Below, piece after piece: positions 47,453 to 56,007 of a stretch of 64,000 bases of DNA. The translations under genes and the position numbers were made by a program. A model generated the notes under the pieces. The model was not told where the DNA came from. It made no database searches and saw only the letters and a program-made list of their open reading frames with translations. Within the stretch, counting starts at the first letter, position 1. Every line of letters starts with the position of its first letter. Source of the stretch: Anabaena sp. UHCC 0187 (GTDB lineage: Bacteria; Cyanobacteriota; Cyanobacteriia; Cyanobacteriales; Nostocaceae); assembly GCF_009712035.1 (NCBI RefSeq), contig NZ_VILB01000013.1, positions 309,555 to 373,554 of the forward strand. Reading direction: 5' to 3'.

Positions 47453-48055
47453 ATGGTAAAAGTTATGCAATCAACCGCTAATTCCACTATACCAAAGTCA
47501 CCTTGGGAGGATTTAACCCAAATTCCAGCCCCAAATACAATTCAATGGGAAAATATCAAAACTCAGTTAGACTTAGTCCTATTAGCCCTAGAAACATTAA
47601 CTGGGATTGGTTCAGAGGCAATGCTGTCTGCCGCAGTTAGTCTTAATTTAGAGTCAAAAGTACCAGATCGGGTGGCTTTATGGCGATTACGTCAATCAAA
47701 TCCCCTCCGCAAAGGCCAAGGAGGACGGAAAAAGCTAGATGTAGAAGAAGCACGAGCGCTAGTTTTAATTATCTGCCATCTTGCCAAACAGCACCAAGAA
47801 TTAATTCGCCGGGCTGTAGGTTTATTGGAACAAATGACAGCAAATAACCAGAAACCTCACCAAACTGCGTTATTGGGAGATTATATAGATGCTTTTTGTA
47901 ATACTTACCAAGAACGCATGGAAGAAGAAGAAGCAACCTCAACGGATTTGCTTACCCATTTAGCCCTAAAACTGTTAATAAATTTACTCTTTTATAGCGC
48001 CCCTGGTGGACACCGCCGTTTGTGGTTAGCACTCATAGACCTTTCCACAAAATAA
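47453..48055 (+). CDS. DUF3038-like cyanobacterial protein
   Basis: A 200-residue mostly helical protein (QLDLVLLALETLTGIGSEAM; LEEARALVLIICHLAKQHQ; THLALKLLINLLFYSAPGG) that I recognise as DUF3038. Such genes usually lie next to a DUF4335 gene, as here (72 bases). ATG 47453 may be replaced by ATG 47465 (MQSTANST). Function unknown; the pairing implies a shared process. Confidence 0.72.
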   Translation: MVKVMQSTANSTIPKSPWEDLTQIPAPNTIQWENIKTQLDLVLLALETLTGIGSEAMLSAAVSLNLESKVPDRVALWRLRQSNPLRKGQGGRKKLDVEEARALVLIICHLAKQHQELIRRAVGLLEQMTANNQKPHQTALLGDYIDAFCNTYQERMEEEEATSTDLLTHLALKLLINLLFYSAPGGHRRLWLALIDLSTK

Positions 48056-48126
48056 TTTTCGATTTTCGATTTCCGTTCCCAATCTAAAATCCAAAATTCC
48101 CTATTTTCTTCTTTGAAATTTTTGTT

Positions 48127-49674
48127 ATGTCTCCATCAAATTCTGTCATTCGTCGCTACACTCCACCCACTTGTACATTAGAAATTCGGGCGCAAAACTC
48201 CTCTTTGTCCCGGTGGATGGAGGAAACTGTGATTAAGGATCTCAATTTTCGTCTGCAATTTGATGATCCACGATTACCAGAACAACAGAAAATCCTCATT
48301 CAGGGTGATCAACAGCAACTAGAAGTTTTATGTAATATTGTTACCACTTACGTTCAACAACTTCTGCAACAATCCGCCGAGGATTTTAGTATTAATTTAT
48401 TAGACACCGATAATGGCAATACAGCATCAGAACCGGAATTAAAAAACACTCCCCCATCCGTCTTTCCTCGCCAAACTTTACCATCTTTTAATCCCCAAAT
48501 TCCCCAAACAAAAGTTTATTTAGAACCCAGTCGTAATTTAACTCATAAACTCTTTTTTGGTGATCTTGCTAACCAAACATCTGGACTGTTTATTGAACTG
48601 AGTTTATTGCAACTATTTGACTTGGCAACGGCTTTAGATGAATACTCATCTGATATGATTGCCTTACCAACTACTAGTAATCAAACTGTTCAGACAAGTT
48701 TACCTCAGTGGGCCCCTATAGCCGCAGTTTTAGTATTAGCAGCCGGTTTAGCTCCATTTACCTGGCAATATGCCAATAATAGTCAGAAAGCAGCTAAAAA
48801 TACTAATCCCGCCCCACAACAAGTAGCTATAAAACCTGCACCTGGACTAAATTTAACTTCGCCTCAACCCCAACTAACACCAGCACTTCCTAGTTTTAGT
48901 CCGCCTCCAGCATCGCTGTCTTTTCCCAATGCAACTATCCCCGCTGCACCGACAACATCATCGCCACCAGCATTAACCATCCCATCTAATAGTTCTGCTG
49001 ATCCTATTAATCCACAAGTTCCCTTACCTGCGATCACCCTCAATACTGATAGTGCCAGCAGGACGCAAGTTATCCCAAGCTCTCCCAGTATTTTGGCTAA
49101 AAATGGGATCAATACCACTAAACTGAATAATTTACCCTCTGCCAATCTTAACATCTTACCCAGTGTTTCCCAACCGGCTAAGTCTATTGCCAGTATCCCC
49201 AATAACAGTTTTAGTAATAGTCCTAACACCCTTCCCACCACCTCGGCTATGGAATTAACACAGGGTGCTGTGGGAATTTCTAGCCCATACCAGCCATCTC
49301 AGGCAGAAAATAGAGATAATTTAGTGAGGAGATTAAGAGCCGCAACTAAAACCTCTTCAGTGACACCAGTTAATAATAATCAGACTTTATTTGATACACC
49401 TCAAGTGGCAGAAGCTAGAGAATACCTCAACAAGCGTTGGCAACCACCAACTGGACTTTCCCAAGCTCTGGAATATAGTTTAATATTGGGTGTTGATGGC
49501 AAAATCGAAAGAATTTTACCTTTAAATCAAGTCGCCAGGGAATACATTGATAGTAGTGGTATTCCAGAAATTGGTAAACCTTTTGTTTCTACGAATAAAT
49601 CTGGACAAAACCTGAGAATACGCGTTGTTCTTAGTCCTGATAGTAAGGTACAAACATTTCCAGAAACACCATAG
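48127..49674 (+). CDS. DUF4335-like membrane protein
   Basis: A 515-residue protein. N-terminal domain (VIRRYTPPTCTLEIRAQNSS ... DDPRLPEQQKILIQGDQQQLE) recognised as DUF4335, then one transmembrane helix (about residues 197-215, WAPIAAVLVLAAGLAPFTW), a long Pro/Ser/Asn/Thr-rich linker (220-400), and a C-terminal soluble domain (EYLNKRWQPPTGLSQALEYS ... LRIRVVLSPDS). The layout suggests a bitopic envelope protein, possibly periplasm-spanning. It follows DUF3038 in the same direction. Function unknown. Confidence 0.75.
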   Translation: MSPSNSVIRRYTPPTCTLEIRAQNSSLSRWMEETVIKDLNFRLQFDDPRLPEQQKILIQGDQQQLEVLCNIVTTYVQQLLQQSAEDFSINLLDTDNGNTASEPELKNTPPSVFPRQTLPSFNPQIPQTKVYLEPSRNLTHKLFFGDLANQTSGLFIELSLLQLFDLATALDEYSSDMIALPTTSNQTVQTSLPQWAPIAAVLVLAAGLAPFTWQYANNSQKAAKNTNPAPQQVAIKPAPGLNLTSPQPQLTPALPSFSPPPASLSFPNATIPAAPTTSSPPALTIPSNSSADPINPQVPLPAITLNTDSASRTQVIPSSPSILAKNGINTTKLNNLPSANLNILPSVSQPAKSIASIPNNSFSNSPNTLPTTSAMELTQGAVGISSPYQPSQAENRDNLVRRLRAATKTSSVTPVNNNQTLFDTPQVAEAREYLNKRWQPPTGLSQALEYSLILGVDGKIERILPLNQVAREYIDSSGIPEIGKPFVSTNKSGQNLRIRVVLSPDSKVQTFPETP

Positions 49675-49705
49675 AAAATTTAAACTTACCTCAATTTGTT
49701 GCCTC

Positions 49706-50188
49706 TTAATAAGAAAATATCACCGACTGATTGCGCCCCTGTTCCTTGGCACAATAAAGGGCTTTATCCGCTTGTTTTTGGGCGATGGTAGCAGCTTCCG
49801 CGACTTTCTTGGCTTTGAGAATTTCATCTTCATACTGAATTCGTTGGTGAATGGGTATGAAAATACACTCATTGATAAAGCTTCCAGCCTTTTCTCGCCG
49901 CATACCGTTGACAAGCACGGGTATATGATTTCCTTGCTTGGACTTTAATGAAAAGTATATCTCTTCCGCCTTACCATGCATTTTTAAAAGCGGGAAAAAA
50001 TGGGTTTGGTAAAAAATCCGGCTGGCAATTGGGAGAATTAACTCTATTTTTTTTCCCCACAGTTCATCTAATTCCTGTCCGAGTAATTCTAGTAACGTAG
50101 CGTTAACCATTACAATAGTGCCATCGTCAGTAAACGAGAGGAAGCCACAGGGAGCAGTATTAAGTATCTCGTCTATGTAGTGTGTCAC
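49706..50188 (-). CDS. PAS protein with truncated GGDEF domain (probable internal deletion)
   Basis: 160 residues. Residues 1-120 are a PAS sensory domain (ILNTAPCGFLSFTDDGTIVM ... EIYFSLKSKQGNHIPVLVNG). After a short helix (EILKAKKVAEAATIAQKQ) the protein jumps to ADKALYCAKEQGRNQSVIF, the last stretch of a GGDEF diguanylate cyclase domain, whose catalytic core is absent. So it cannot make c-di-GMP. The join is in frame, which argues for a deletion within an ancestral PAS-coiled-coil-GGDEF gene. The rsbQ-like remnant lies just upstream on the same strand; RsbQ-type hydrolases commonly pair with PAS signalling proteins. It is complete as a 160-residue frame, so a residual sensor function is possible. 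Confidence 0.72.
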   Translation of the reverse strand: MTHYIDEILNTAPCGFLSFTDDGTIVMVNATLLELLGQELDELWGKKIELILPIASRIFYQTHFFPLLKMHGKAEEIYFSLKSKQGNHIPVLVNGMRREKAGSFINECIFIPIHQRIQYEDEILKAKKVAEAATIAQKQADKALYCAKEQGRNQSVIFSY

Positions 50189-50222
50189 TGTGCTAGATTA
50201 TCAACTGATTTGGTAATATATC

Positions 50223-50859
50223 TCAAGTATTAGGAATTTTCCTCAAAAACTCTTGAATTAGATGAATTGTTTCTGCTGAGTGGCTCATGTGTGGGCAATG
50301 TCCTGTAGCCTTCATTAGTCTTAGCGTACTGTTAAATAGGTGGCAGTGCAAATAATCTCCCACCTCCGTTGGAGCGATCGCATCCTCAGCACATTGTAAA
50401 ATCAGAGAAGGTATGGTCACATTAGCTAAATCACTACGGTTGTCACTATAGAAAGTCGCTTGAGCAAAGCAGTTAGCAATCAATGGATCTGTTGAACAAA
50501 AACTTGCTTCCAGTTCTTGACTTAGCTCCGGTTGATCCTCATTTTTCATCACCATTGGTGCGAGAAAGCTCGCCCAACCAATGTAATTTTTCTCCATGAT
50601 ATCTAGCAGATCCTCAATATCTCTGCGCTCAAATCCTCCTATATAGTTATTGATGGGATCATTAATATAGCAGGGGGAAGGACTCACAAGAATCAGTTTC
50701 TCAAAGTAATTTGGGGACTGAACAGAAGCCAGCATTCCAATAACGCTGCTAACAGAATGCCCGACAAAAATCACACCTAAATCCATGGGCGAACAGCATA
50801 GACTGTTGGCCTCTTCCAAATACCTTGACGTTATTTCGTAGGATAATATTTTGAGTCAT
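50223..50859 (-). pseudogene. rsbQ-like alpha/beta hydrolase broken by internal deletion
   Basis: From ATG 50859 the minus strand reads MTQNIILRNNVKVFGRGQQS then MLFAHGF, the normal RsbQ-type N-terminus including the HGF oxyanion region. Then about 60 expected residues are missing and the sequence continues one frame over as MDLGVIFVGHSVSSVIGMLA (nucleophile Ser in GHSVS), later LILQCAEDAIAP (Asp) and ATGHCPHMS (His), to the stop at 50223. The switch occurs at CATGGATTTAGG, where HGF and MDLG overlap, so deletion at short GGATTT homology is likely. Frame 50223-50819 alone (198 residues from TTG) keeps the triad but lacks the N-terminal core. RsbQ in Bacillus partners the PAS phosphatase RsbP. 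Confidence 0.75.
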
Positions 50860-50891
50860 ATTTTAAGACTATCAATACTAGTATATTTTAC

Positions 50892-50985
50892 TATAGCGAT
50901 ATGCACTTGAATGAGATATATCATAAGTCCCCTCCTCGCTTGCGTGGTGGGGTTCTTGTATCTCACTCAAACGAGAACCGCTATA
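50892..50985. mobile_element. MITE-like element with TATAGCG ends
   Basis: A 94-bp imperfect palindrome: TATAGCG ... TTGAATGAGATA on the left, TATCTCACTCAA ... CGCTATA on the right, arms of about 27 bp with several mismatches. Centre CCCCTCCTCGCTTGCGTGG. Ends resemble those of the elements at 14015 and 17976. No coding capacity. Confidence 0.6.
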
Positions 50986-51051
50986 TAATTTAATTGTGCA
51001 GGAAGTCTCAGTATTCACCTAGTTTTTGCCACCCTATTTCCTGCTATCAAT

Positions 51052-51078
51052 AAAAAGGGCTGCTGAATTCAGCAACCC
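51052..51078 (-). terminator. Intrinsic terminator of the DUF1830 gene
   Basis: On the minus strand GGGTTGCTGAA pairs with TTCAGCAGCCC (51057-51078, one G-T pair) and is followed by TTTTT (51052-51056). It lies 23 bases after the DUF1830 stop. Confidence 0.85.
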
Positions 51079-51101
51079 TAATATTTAGCAACATTGTTTT
51101 T

Positions 51102-51497
51102 TTAATCAATAGATGCCAATTCAACAACTTGTAAAGGTTTTATTGTATCTACAATTTTTTTATTATTTTCCAACTCCATCGGATTACTATTACTAGAATT
51201 TATTCCCGAAAATGAGTCTGTCTCACTCTCTTCACTGCTAGTTTCATGGATGACAAGGCGATTGCACGGAATTGTATCTGATATAATGGCACTTGCCATC
51301 ATCCCAGTGTGAATCTCCATTTGCGCTGCTGGAGGAACTTCAAACACTAGCCTTTGTCCAGGAAATACCACCCTTTCAAAGTACCAGTTAGGAATATTGG
51401 AGATGCGAGCCACCTGGATCTTACTCGTGGCATTGACGTAGCAGCAGAGAATCTTCCCCGAATGCTCCGGTGGTAGAGGATCTAATATCTGAGCCAT
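51102..51497 (-). CDS. DUF1830-family cyanobacterial protein
   Basis: A 131-residue protein. Its central part is strongly DUF1830-like: KILCCYVNATSKIQVARISN, then NWYFERVVFPGQRLVFEVPP and EIHTGMMASAIISDTIPCNR. The C-terminal 50 residues are Ser/Glu/Asn-rich and probably disordered. ATG 51497 (MAQILDPLPPEH) is chosen over GTG 51524. An NtcA-type promoter (GTA-N8-TAC, 23 bp, TAGCTT) lies just upstream and a good terminator downstream, so it is a single-gene unit under probable nitrogen control. Function unknown. Confidence 0.85.
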   Translation of the reverse strand: MAQILDPLPPEHSGKILCCYVNATSKIQVARISNIPNWYFERVVFPGQRLVFEVPPAAQMEIHTGMMASAIISDTIPCNRLVIHETSSEESETDSFSGINSSNSNPMELENNKKIVDTIKPLQVVELASID

Positions 51498-51544
51498 AAC
51501 TGCTGAGGAGCTTATTTGCGCCACAATTTTACATTACATCAGTA

Positions 51545-51587
51545 AAGCTAACATCCGATGATCCCCGGTTACTGTAACTCCGACTAC
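51545..51587 (-). promoter_or_regulatory. NtcA-type activated promoter
   Basis: Read on the minus strand: GTAGTCGGAGTTAC (51574-51587) is an exact GTA-N8-TAC NtcA box; 23 bases later comes TAGCTT (51545-51550), fitting the TAN3T -10 box. This is the canonical spacing of class II NtcA-activated promoters (box near -41.5). A start site near 51538 would leave about 40 bases of leader to ATG 51497. Confidence 0.65.
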
Positions 51588-52100
51588 CATCTGCAATTTT
51601 CTGCATTATTTCTATCCAAAGATATATGGAGATTATAAAAATTTTGTAAATAAATCTGTATTTACTTAACAAAACAGATGATCAGTGAGGTTCTGGCTTT
51701 TTATTTCCGGTAAAATCGCTGTAAATTGTTGGCAGATAGGAATTTCAGCCTCTTATCCCCAGGCTTTATTATCCGAGAGCCAGTTGAATTATCACTTGCA
51801 TCTATCTCCAGAATCAGAGGAAAAAATCATCGCTTAATTCATAAACTCGATGTTATGGTAAATGTATATGAAAATTTTGTTCATAAAACGCCACCTTCTA
51901 TATATAACAAGCAAATTTTATGCACAGCAGTTTTCACTTTCACTACAGTTGTTAACAGCAAAAAAATTTTGCTTACCACAAAACAACTGAAATGTCAAAG
52001 ATAATGCTGGTTAAGTTCAGAAACAACTTCACAGACTAGAAAACTAAATATTCCTCTAGTCTTTCCCTCAAAAACGGCAAGCAGTGCAGTTAAACCACCT
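51588..52100. other. 513-base gap without a supported gene
   Basis: AT-rich DNA between the NtcA-type promoter and the radical SAM gene. A 92-codon frame (51726-52004, TTG start) has no recognisable features, no ribosome-binding site and atypical composition, so I do not call it a gene. No RNA fold or repeat was recognised. Confidence 0.4.
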
Positions 52101-53675
52101 ATGAACGCCACTAAAATCCTCTACGTTCGCCTCCCTTGTAACCCCATCTTTCCCATTGGGGTTGTCTATCTCTCAGATCACGTCCACAAACTATTTCCCC
52201 ATGTAGAACAGCGGATTTTTGACCTAGGTACAATTCCCCCCCTAGATTATACTTCCGCCCTCGACAGATGTATTGATGAGTTTCAACCCACATTACTAGT
52301 CTTTTCTTGGCGAGATATTCAAATTTATGCGCCAGTGGGTGGACGGGGCGGCAACCCTCTCCAAAACGCCTTTGAATTTTACTACGCAAAAAATCCTTTG
52401 ATCAAATTGCGGGGTGCTTTCGGCGGGTTGCGAATCTTCATTGCTTATTATGTAGAATTATGGCGCAATTTAGGATTAGTTAAACGGGGTTTAAAACGCG
52501 CCCAAAAATATCAATCTCAAGCCCGTGTAGTTCTCGGTGGTGGTGCAGTTAGCGTTTTTTATGAACAGTTGGGGAAAAGCTTACCGCCTGGAACAATTAT
52601 TTCTGTGGGTGAAGGAGAAACCCTGCTGGCTAAATTGCTTAATGGTGAAGATATTCAAAATGAACGCTGTTATGTAGTGGGAGAAAATCAACCCCGTCAA
52701 CGGCTAATTCACGAACAACCCACACCCCTAGAAAAAACAGTTTGTAATTACGACTACATCGAAACAATTTGGCCAGAATTTAATTATTACCTGCAAGAAC
52801 AAGACTTTTACATTGGTGTGCAAACCAAACGCGGTTGTCCTCATAATTGCTGTTATTGTGTTTATACAGTAGTCGAGGGTAAGCAAGTCCGCATTAATCC
52901 TAGTGACGAAGTAGTTGCGGAAATCCGAGAATTATACAATCGGGGCATTCGTAACTTTTGGTTTACTGATGCTCAATTTATCCCCGCCCGCAAATTCATT
53001 GATGATGCTGTGGAACTGCTGCAAAAAATCGTTGATTCGGGAATGTCAGATATTCATTGGGCAGCATACATTAGAGCCGACAACTTAACACCCGAATTGT
53101 GTGAGTTGATGGTAAAAACCGGGATGAATTATTTTGAAATCGGGATTACCAGCGGTTCTCAAGAACTTGTCCGCAAAATGCGAATGGGTTATAACTTGCG
53201 AACTGTTTTACAAAATTGTCGTGATTTAAAAGCCGCCGGTTTCAATGATGTAGTTTCTGTTAATTACTCTTTTAATGTGATTGATGAACGTCACGAAACT
53301 ATTCGCCAAACTATTGCATATCACCGCGAACTAGAACGGATTTTTGGGGCTGATAAAGTTGAACCTGCTATTTTCTTTATTGGCCTGCAACCTCATACCC
53401 ATTTAGAAGAATATGCCTTTAAAGAGGGTATTCTTAAACCAGGGTATGATCCCATGAGTTTAATGCCTTGGACAGCGAAAAAACTCCTCTGGAATCCTGA
53501 ACCGCTGGGTTCTTTCTTTGGTGAAGTTTGTTTGCAAGCTTGGCGACAAAATCCCAATGACTTTGGCCGGGAAGTGATGAATATTTTAGAAGCCAAATTG
53601 GGTTGCGCTGATTTGGAAGATGCACTTTCTGCACCTATGGATAAACCAGAAAAACAGTTAGCAGCCATATCTTAG
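52101..53675 (+). CDS. B12-binding-domain radical SAM protein
   Basis: A 524-residue protein. The N-terminal part (ILYVRLPCNPIFPIGVVYLS ... RVVLGGGAVSVFYEQL ... SVGEGETLLAKLL) is a cobalamin-binding-like Rossmann domain; the radical SAM core follows with CxxxCxxC in KRGCPHNCCYCVY, FTDAQFIP and NYFEIGITSGSQELVRKM. The His of the DxHxxG cobalamin motif is not evident, so B12 may not be bound. Members of this family modify tetrapyrroles, lipids or natural products; the reaction here is unknown. ATG 52101 starts MNATKILYVRLP. It stands alone, followed by a DICT gene 156 bases on. Confidence 0.88.
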   Translation: MNATKILYVRLPCNPIFPIGVVYLSDHVHKLFPHVEQRIFDLGTIPPLDYTSALDRCIDEFQPTLLVFSWRDIQIYAPVGGRGGNPLQNAFEFYYAKNPLIKLRGAFGGLRIFIAYYVELWRNLGLVKRGLKRAQKYQSQARVVLGGGAVSVFYEQLGKSLPPGTIISVGEGETLLAKLLNGEDIQNERCYVVGENQPRQRLIHEQPTPLEKTVCNYDYIETIWPEFNYYLQEQDFYIGVQTKRGCPHNCCYCVYTVVEGKQVRINPSDEVVAEIRELYNRGIRNFWFTDAQFIPARKFIDDAVELLQKIVDSGMSDIHWAAYIRADNLTPELCELMVKTGMNYFEIGITSGSQELVRKMRMGYNLRTVLQNCRDLKAAGFNDVVSVNYSFNVIDERHETIRQTIAYHRELERIFGADKVEPAIFFIGLQPHTHLEEYAFKEGILKPGYDPMSLMPWTAKKLLWNPEPLGSFFGEVCLQAWRQNPNDFGREVMNILEAKLGCADLEDALSAPMDKPEKQLAAIS

Positions 53676-53831
53676 AAAATCCTGGGCGATTGGAAATCAC
53701 GGCTACACAAACAAAGTCCGCCTGCGCCGACTAATTAAAACTTAAGATATTGAACCCACGAAGGTGGGTTTCGCCTGTGTAGACGCGGTTTCTAACCGCC
53801 GTATTATCTGAAATCACCAAATCTTAATTCC

Positions 53832-55232
53832 ATGTTACAAGGTTCAATTCTCCAACAGTTAGAAGCCTCTCACCGCCATAGTGCTAGACCAGTTCATTTT
53901 GGCGTGTACTATAAAAATACCTTAGTTGCCCTCTGCCATGCTTTAGAAGATCATATTTTAACTAAAGATAATGGTCCTTTGGTAATTGCGGCTTTTCAAC
54001 AGGGTAAATGGTATCTGCAAGAGGCTCAAAGATATGCAGATATCGCCCAACACAGCCGGGAAATTGTCATTATGGCGGCGGCTGATGCTGGTTTTGCCGA
54101 ACATCCCACGGGACAATTGCCTAATATTGATTTAGTAGGATTAGCTCCGGATGATCCTGTGGCGCAGGAGTGGCATTTGATTATTTTAGCTCCTGATTAC
54201 ACAGCTATGGTAATTTGTCAAGAATTATCTGAAGCTGATTATGGCAGTGGTGGCTTACCAACTTGCGATTTAGAGCGTAAATTCTATGGTTTATGGACAT
54301 TTGAACCAGAATTAGTAGAGGAAACCGCAGAGTTAGCGATCGCTCATATTAAAGACTATCATCCTGAACTCGGACTCAAACTTAGTCAACAAAAACAGGC
54401 AATTCATCCAGCTATCTGTCCAGGTTCAGAAGTGGCTACCGTCGTTGCTCGTGTTGTGGATTATCTGAAAACAGGACAAGGTAACTTACCGATTCTGACA
54501 GGATCGCACCAGAAATTCCTAGATCGTAACTTGGTATCTAACGAAATCCAAGCATTTTTGCGGATGGCGCAATTAATTGATCTAGCCGATACCAGTAATC
54601 CTATCGCCGCCACAGAAGTCGCATCTGTCGCGGAAACAATGGGGCAATTGCTGGATTTACCCGCATGGCAAATTAAAAGATTACGCCTTGCTGCTTTGTT
54701 ACATCGCATAGACCCACTGCAAAACGCTGAAAGCTTGATTACTCCCAGTTACTCCACCACTGCTTATCAAGAAACATCTCCCAGTTGTCCCCTGGCTTGT
54801 CCCCTAGTCCCAGGAGCGCAAGCATTACGGATAATGCCACGACTACGAGCCATAGCCCAGATTATTACCCACCAAAGCGAATGGTGGAATGGCACCGGTG
54901 AACCCGCCGGTTTAGCTGGTGATGATATTCCTTTAGAATCACGAATTTTGTCCTTGGTGGCAGAATTTCAGCTACAAGTCAATCAATATAAATACTCAAG
55001 CAAGAGCGGCGTAGAGATATTTTCTCAAGCTTTAGATCAGTGCCGAAAACAACAATCTACCCGCTTTGATCCTAAACTGGTAGATACCTTAACTTTGTTA
55101 GTGATGGGATTACAACAGGGACTTGATTTACCCTTAATGACACCTAAAGTTAGCAGCGGTTTGTGGTTACTTGATTCCCGTTGGGATAGCCATAGTCAAA
55201 GTAGTGAGCAGATTTCAATTTACAGCAAATGA
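53832..55232 (+). CDS. DICT sensory domain protein with degenerate HD-GYP-like domain
   Basis: A 466-residue protein. The N-terminal half (about 10-210) matches the DICT domain, a sensory domain tied to cyclic-di-GMP and two-component systems in cyanobacteria (GVYYKNTLVALCHALEDHIL ... FYGLWTFEPELVEETAELAI). The C-terminal half resembles HD-GYP: RLRLAALLHRIDP stands where LLHDIG would be, and THQSEWWNGTGEPAGLAGDD stands where HHExxDGxGYPxGLxGxxI would be. The metal-binding His/Asp set is thus altered and phosphodiesterase activity is unlikely; it may bind nucleotide or protein. The stop overlaps the pentapeptide gene start (ATGA at 55229-55232), so the two are coupled. Confidence 0.78.
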   Translation: MLQGSILQQLEASHRHSARPVHFGVYYKNTLVALCHALEDHILTKDNGPLVIAAFQQGKWYLQEAQRYADIAQHSREIVIMAAADAGFAEHPTGQLPNIDLVGLAPDDPVAQEWHLIILAPDYTAMVICQELSEADYGSGGLPTCDLERKFYGLWTFEPELVEETAELAIAHIKDYHPELGLKLSQQKQAIHPAICPGSEVATVVARVVDYLKTGQGNLPILTGSHQKFLDRNLVSNEIQAFLRMAQLIDLADTSNPIAATEVASVAETMGQLLDLPAWQIKRLRLAALLHRIDPLQNAESLITPSYSTTAYQETSPSCPLACPLVPGAQALRIMPRLRAIAQIITHQSEWWNGTGEPAGLAGDDIPLESRILSLVAEFQLQVNQYKYSSKSGVEIFSQALDQCRKQQSTRFDPKLVDTLTLLVMGLQQGLDLPLMTPKVSSGLWLLDSRWDSHSQSSEQISIYSK

Positions 55233-55879
55233 ACATAGAAACCATTAGATTAGGACAAAACAAACAACTTCCTGGGGCAAATTTAGAAGATGAGGATCTA
55301 TCTCACTTAGATTTAAGGAAGATAAATTTAACAGGGGCTACGTTAGTCGGCACTGACTTCACTGGTTCTAAACTGGAAGGTGGTCATTTTGAAGGTGCAA
55401 ATTTAATGGGGGCAAACCTGCAACAAACTGACTTGCGAGCTAACTTAATGGGTGCAAACTTGATGCAGGCTGACTTGACAAGCGCGGACTTGCGGGGCTG
55501 TAACTTGCGGGGTAGTAACCTGATGGGGGCAATCCTCAGTGATGCGTCTTTATCCGGTGCTTTTTTAAGTGGTGCTAATTTAATGAGTGTAAATTTGCAG
55601 GGTGTTGACTTACGAGGTGCAGATTTACGAGGTGCTAATCTGACGGGGGCTAATCTCAAAGGTGCAGACTTAAGTGGCGCTGATTTACAAGGGGCTTTAC
55701 TAATTGAAGCGAATCTTGAAGAAGCAGATTTACGGGCGGCAAATTTAGCCGGAGCGAATTTAACCGGAGCCAATTTACTTTGTGCGGAATTAGATGCAGT
55801 TAGGTTAAACGGTGCAAATTTAGATCGGGTATGTTTTGTAGGAACAGTTCTGGAAAATCGCACCAAGGGAGAAAATTAA
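55229..55879 (+). CDS. Pentapeptide-repeat protein
   Basis: A 216-residue protein composed, from about residue 15 to 205, of A(N/D)LxG-type pentapeptide repeats (for example ANLMGANLQQ, DLRGADLRGANLTGANL). These fold as a right-handed quadrilateral beta-helix. One unit is shortened at residues 65-72 (TDLRANLMGANL), a small kink. No catalytic residues. The start overlaps the DICT gene stop by four bases, implying coupled synthesis and perhaps interaction. Function unknown. Confidence 0.9.
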   Translation: MNIETIRLGQNKQLPGANLEDEDLSHLDLRKINLTGATLVGTDFTGSKLEGGHFEGANLMGANLQQTDLRANLMGANLMQADLTSADLRGCNLRGSNLMGAILSDASLSGAFLSGANLMSVNLQGVDLRGADLRGANLTGANLKGADLSGADLQGALLIEANLEEADLRAANLAGANLTGANLLCAELDAVRLNGANLDRVCFVGTVLENRTKGEN

Positions 55880-55898
55880 AAATTGTCTCTTTCTCCCT

Positions 55899-55946
55899 GC
55901 CCCCTGCCCCCTGCCCCCTGCCTCTTGCCTTCTGCCTCTTGCCTTC
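55899..55946. repeat. TGCCCCC / TGCCTCT tandem repeat
   Basis: Three TGCCCCC units followed by TGCCTCTTGCCTTC-type units, between the pentapeptide gene and thrB. Complement of the GGGCAGG array at 26864-26911. Confidence 0.8.
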
Positions 55947-56007
55947 TTCTTGTAAGCTGTCACTAATAGGTTGATAATTTTAAAATTGGAATTTTGAATT
56001 AATTTAA

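Noticed and set aside
49625-49948. 107-codon plus-strand frame overlapping DUF4335 and the PAS gene
   Set aside because: It is the antisense of the PAS/GGDEF-tail gene, which has clear domain motifs.
51726-52004. 92-codon frame in the gap before the radical SAM gene
   Set aside because: TTG start, no ribosome-binding sequence, no recognisable motif and unusual composition.
55384-55866. A long open frame (160 codons) on the minus strand opposite the pentapeptide-repeat gene
   Set aside because: It is the mirror of the periodic repeat codons and gives a Ser/Ala/Pro/Lys-rich peptide without any fold; the plus-strand pentapeptide protein explains it.
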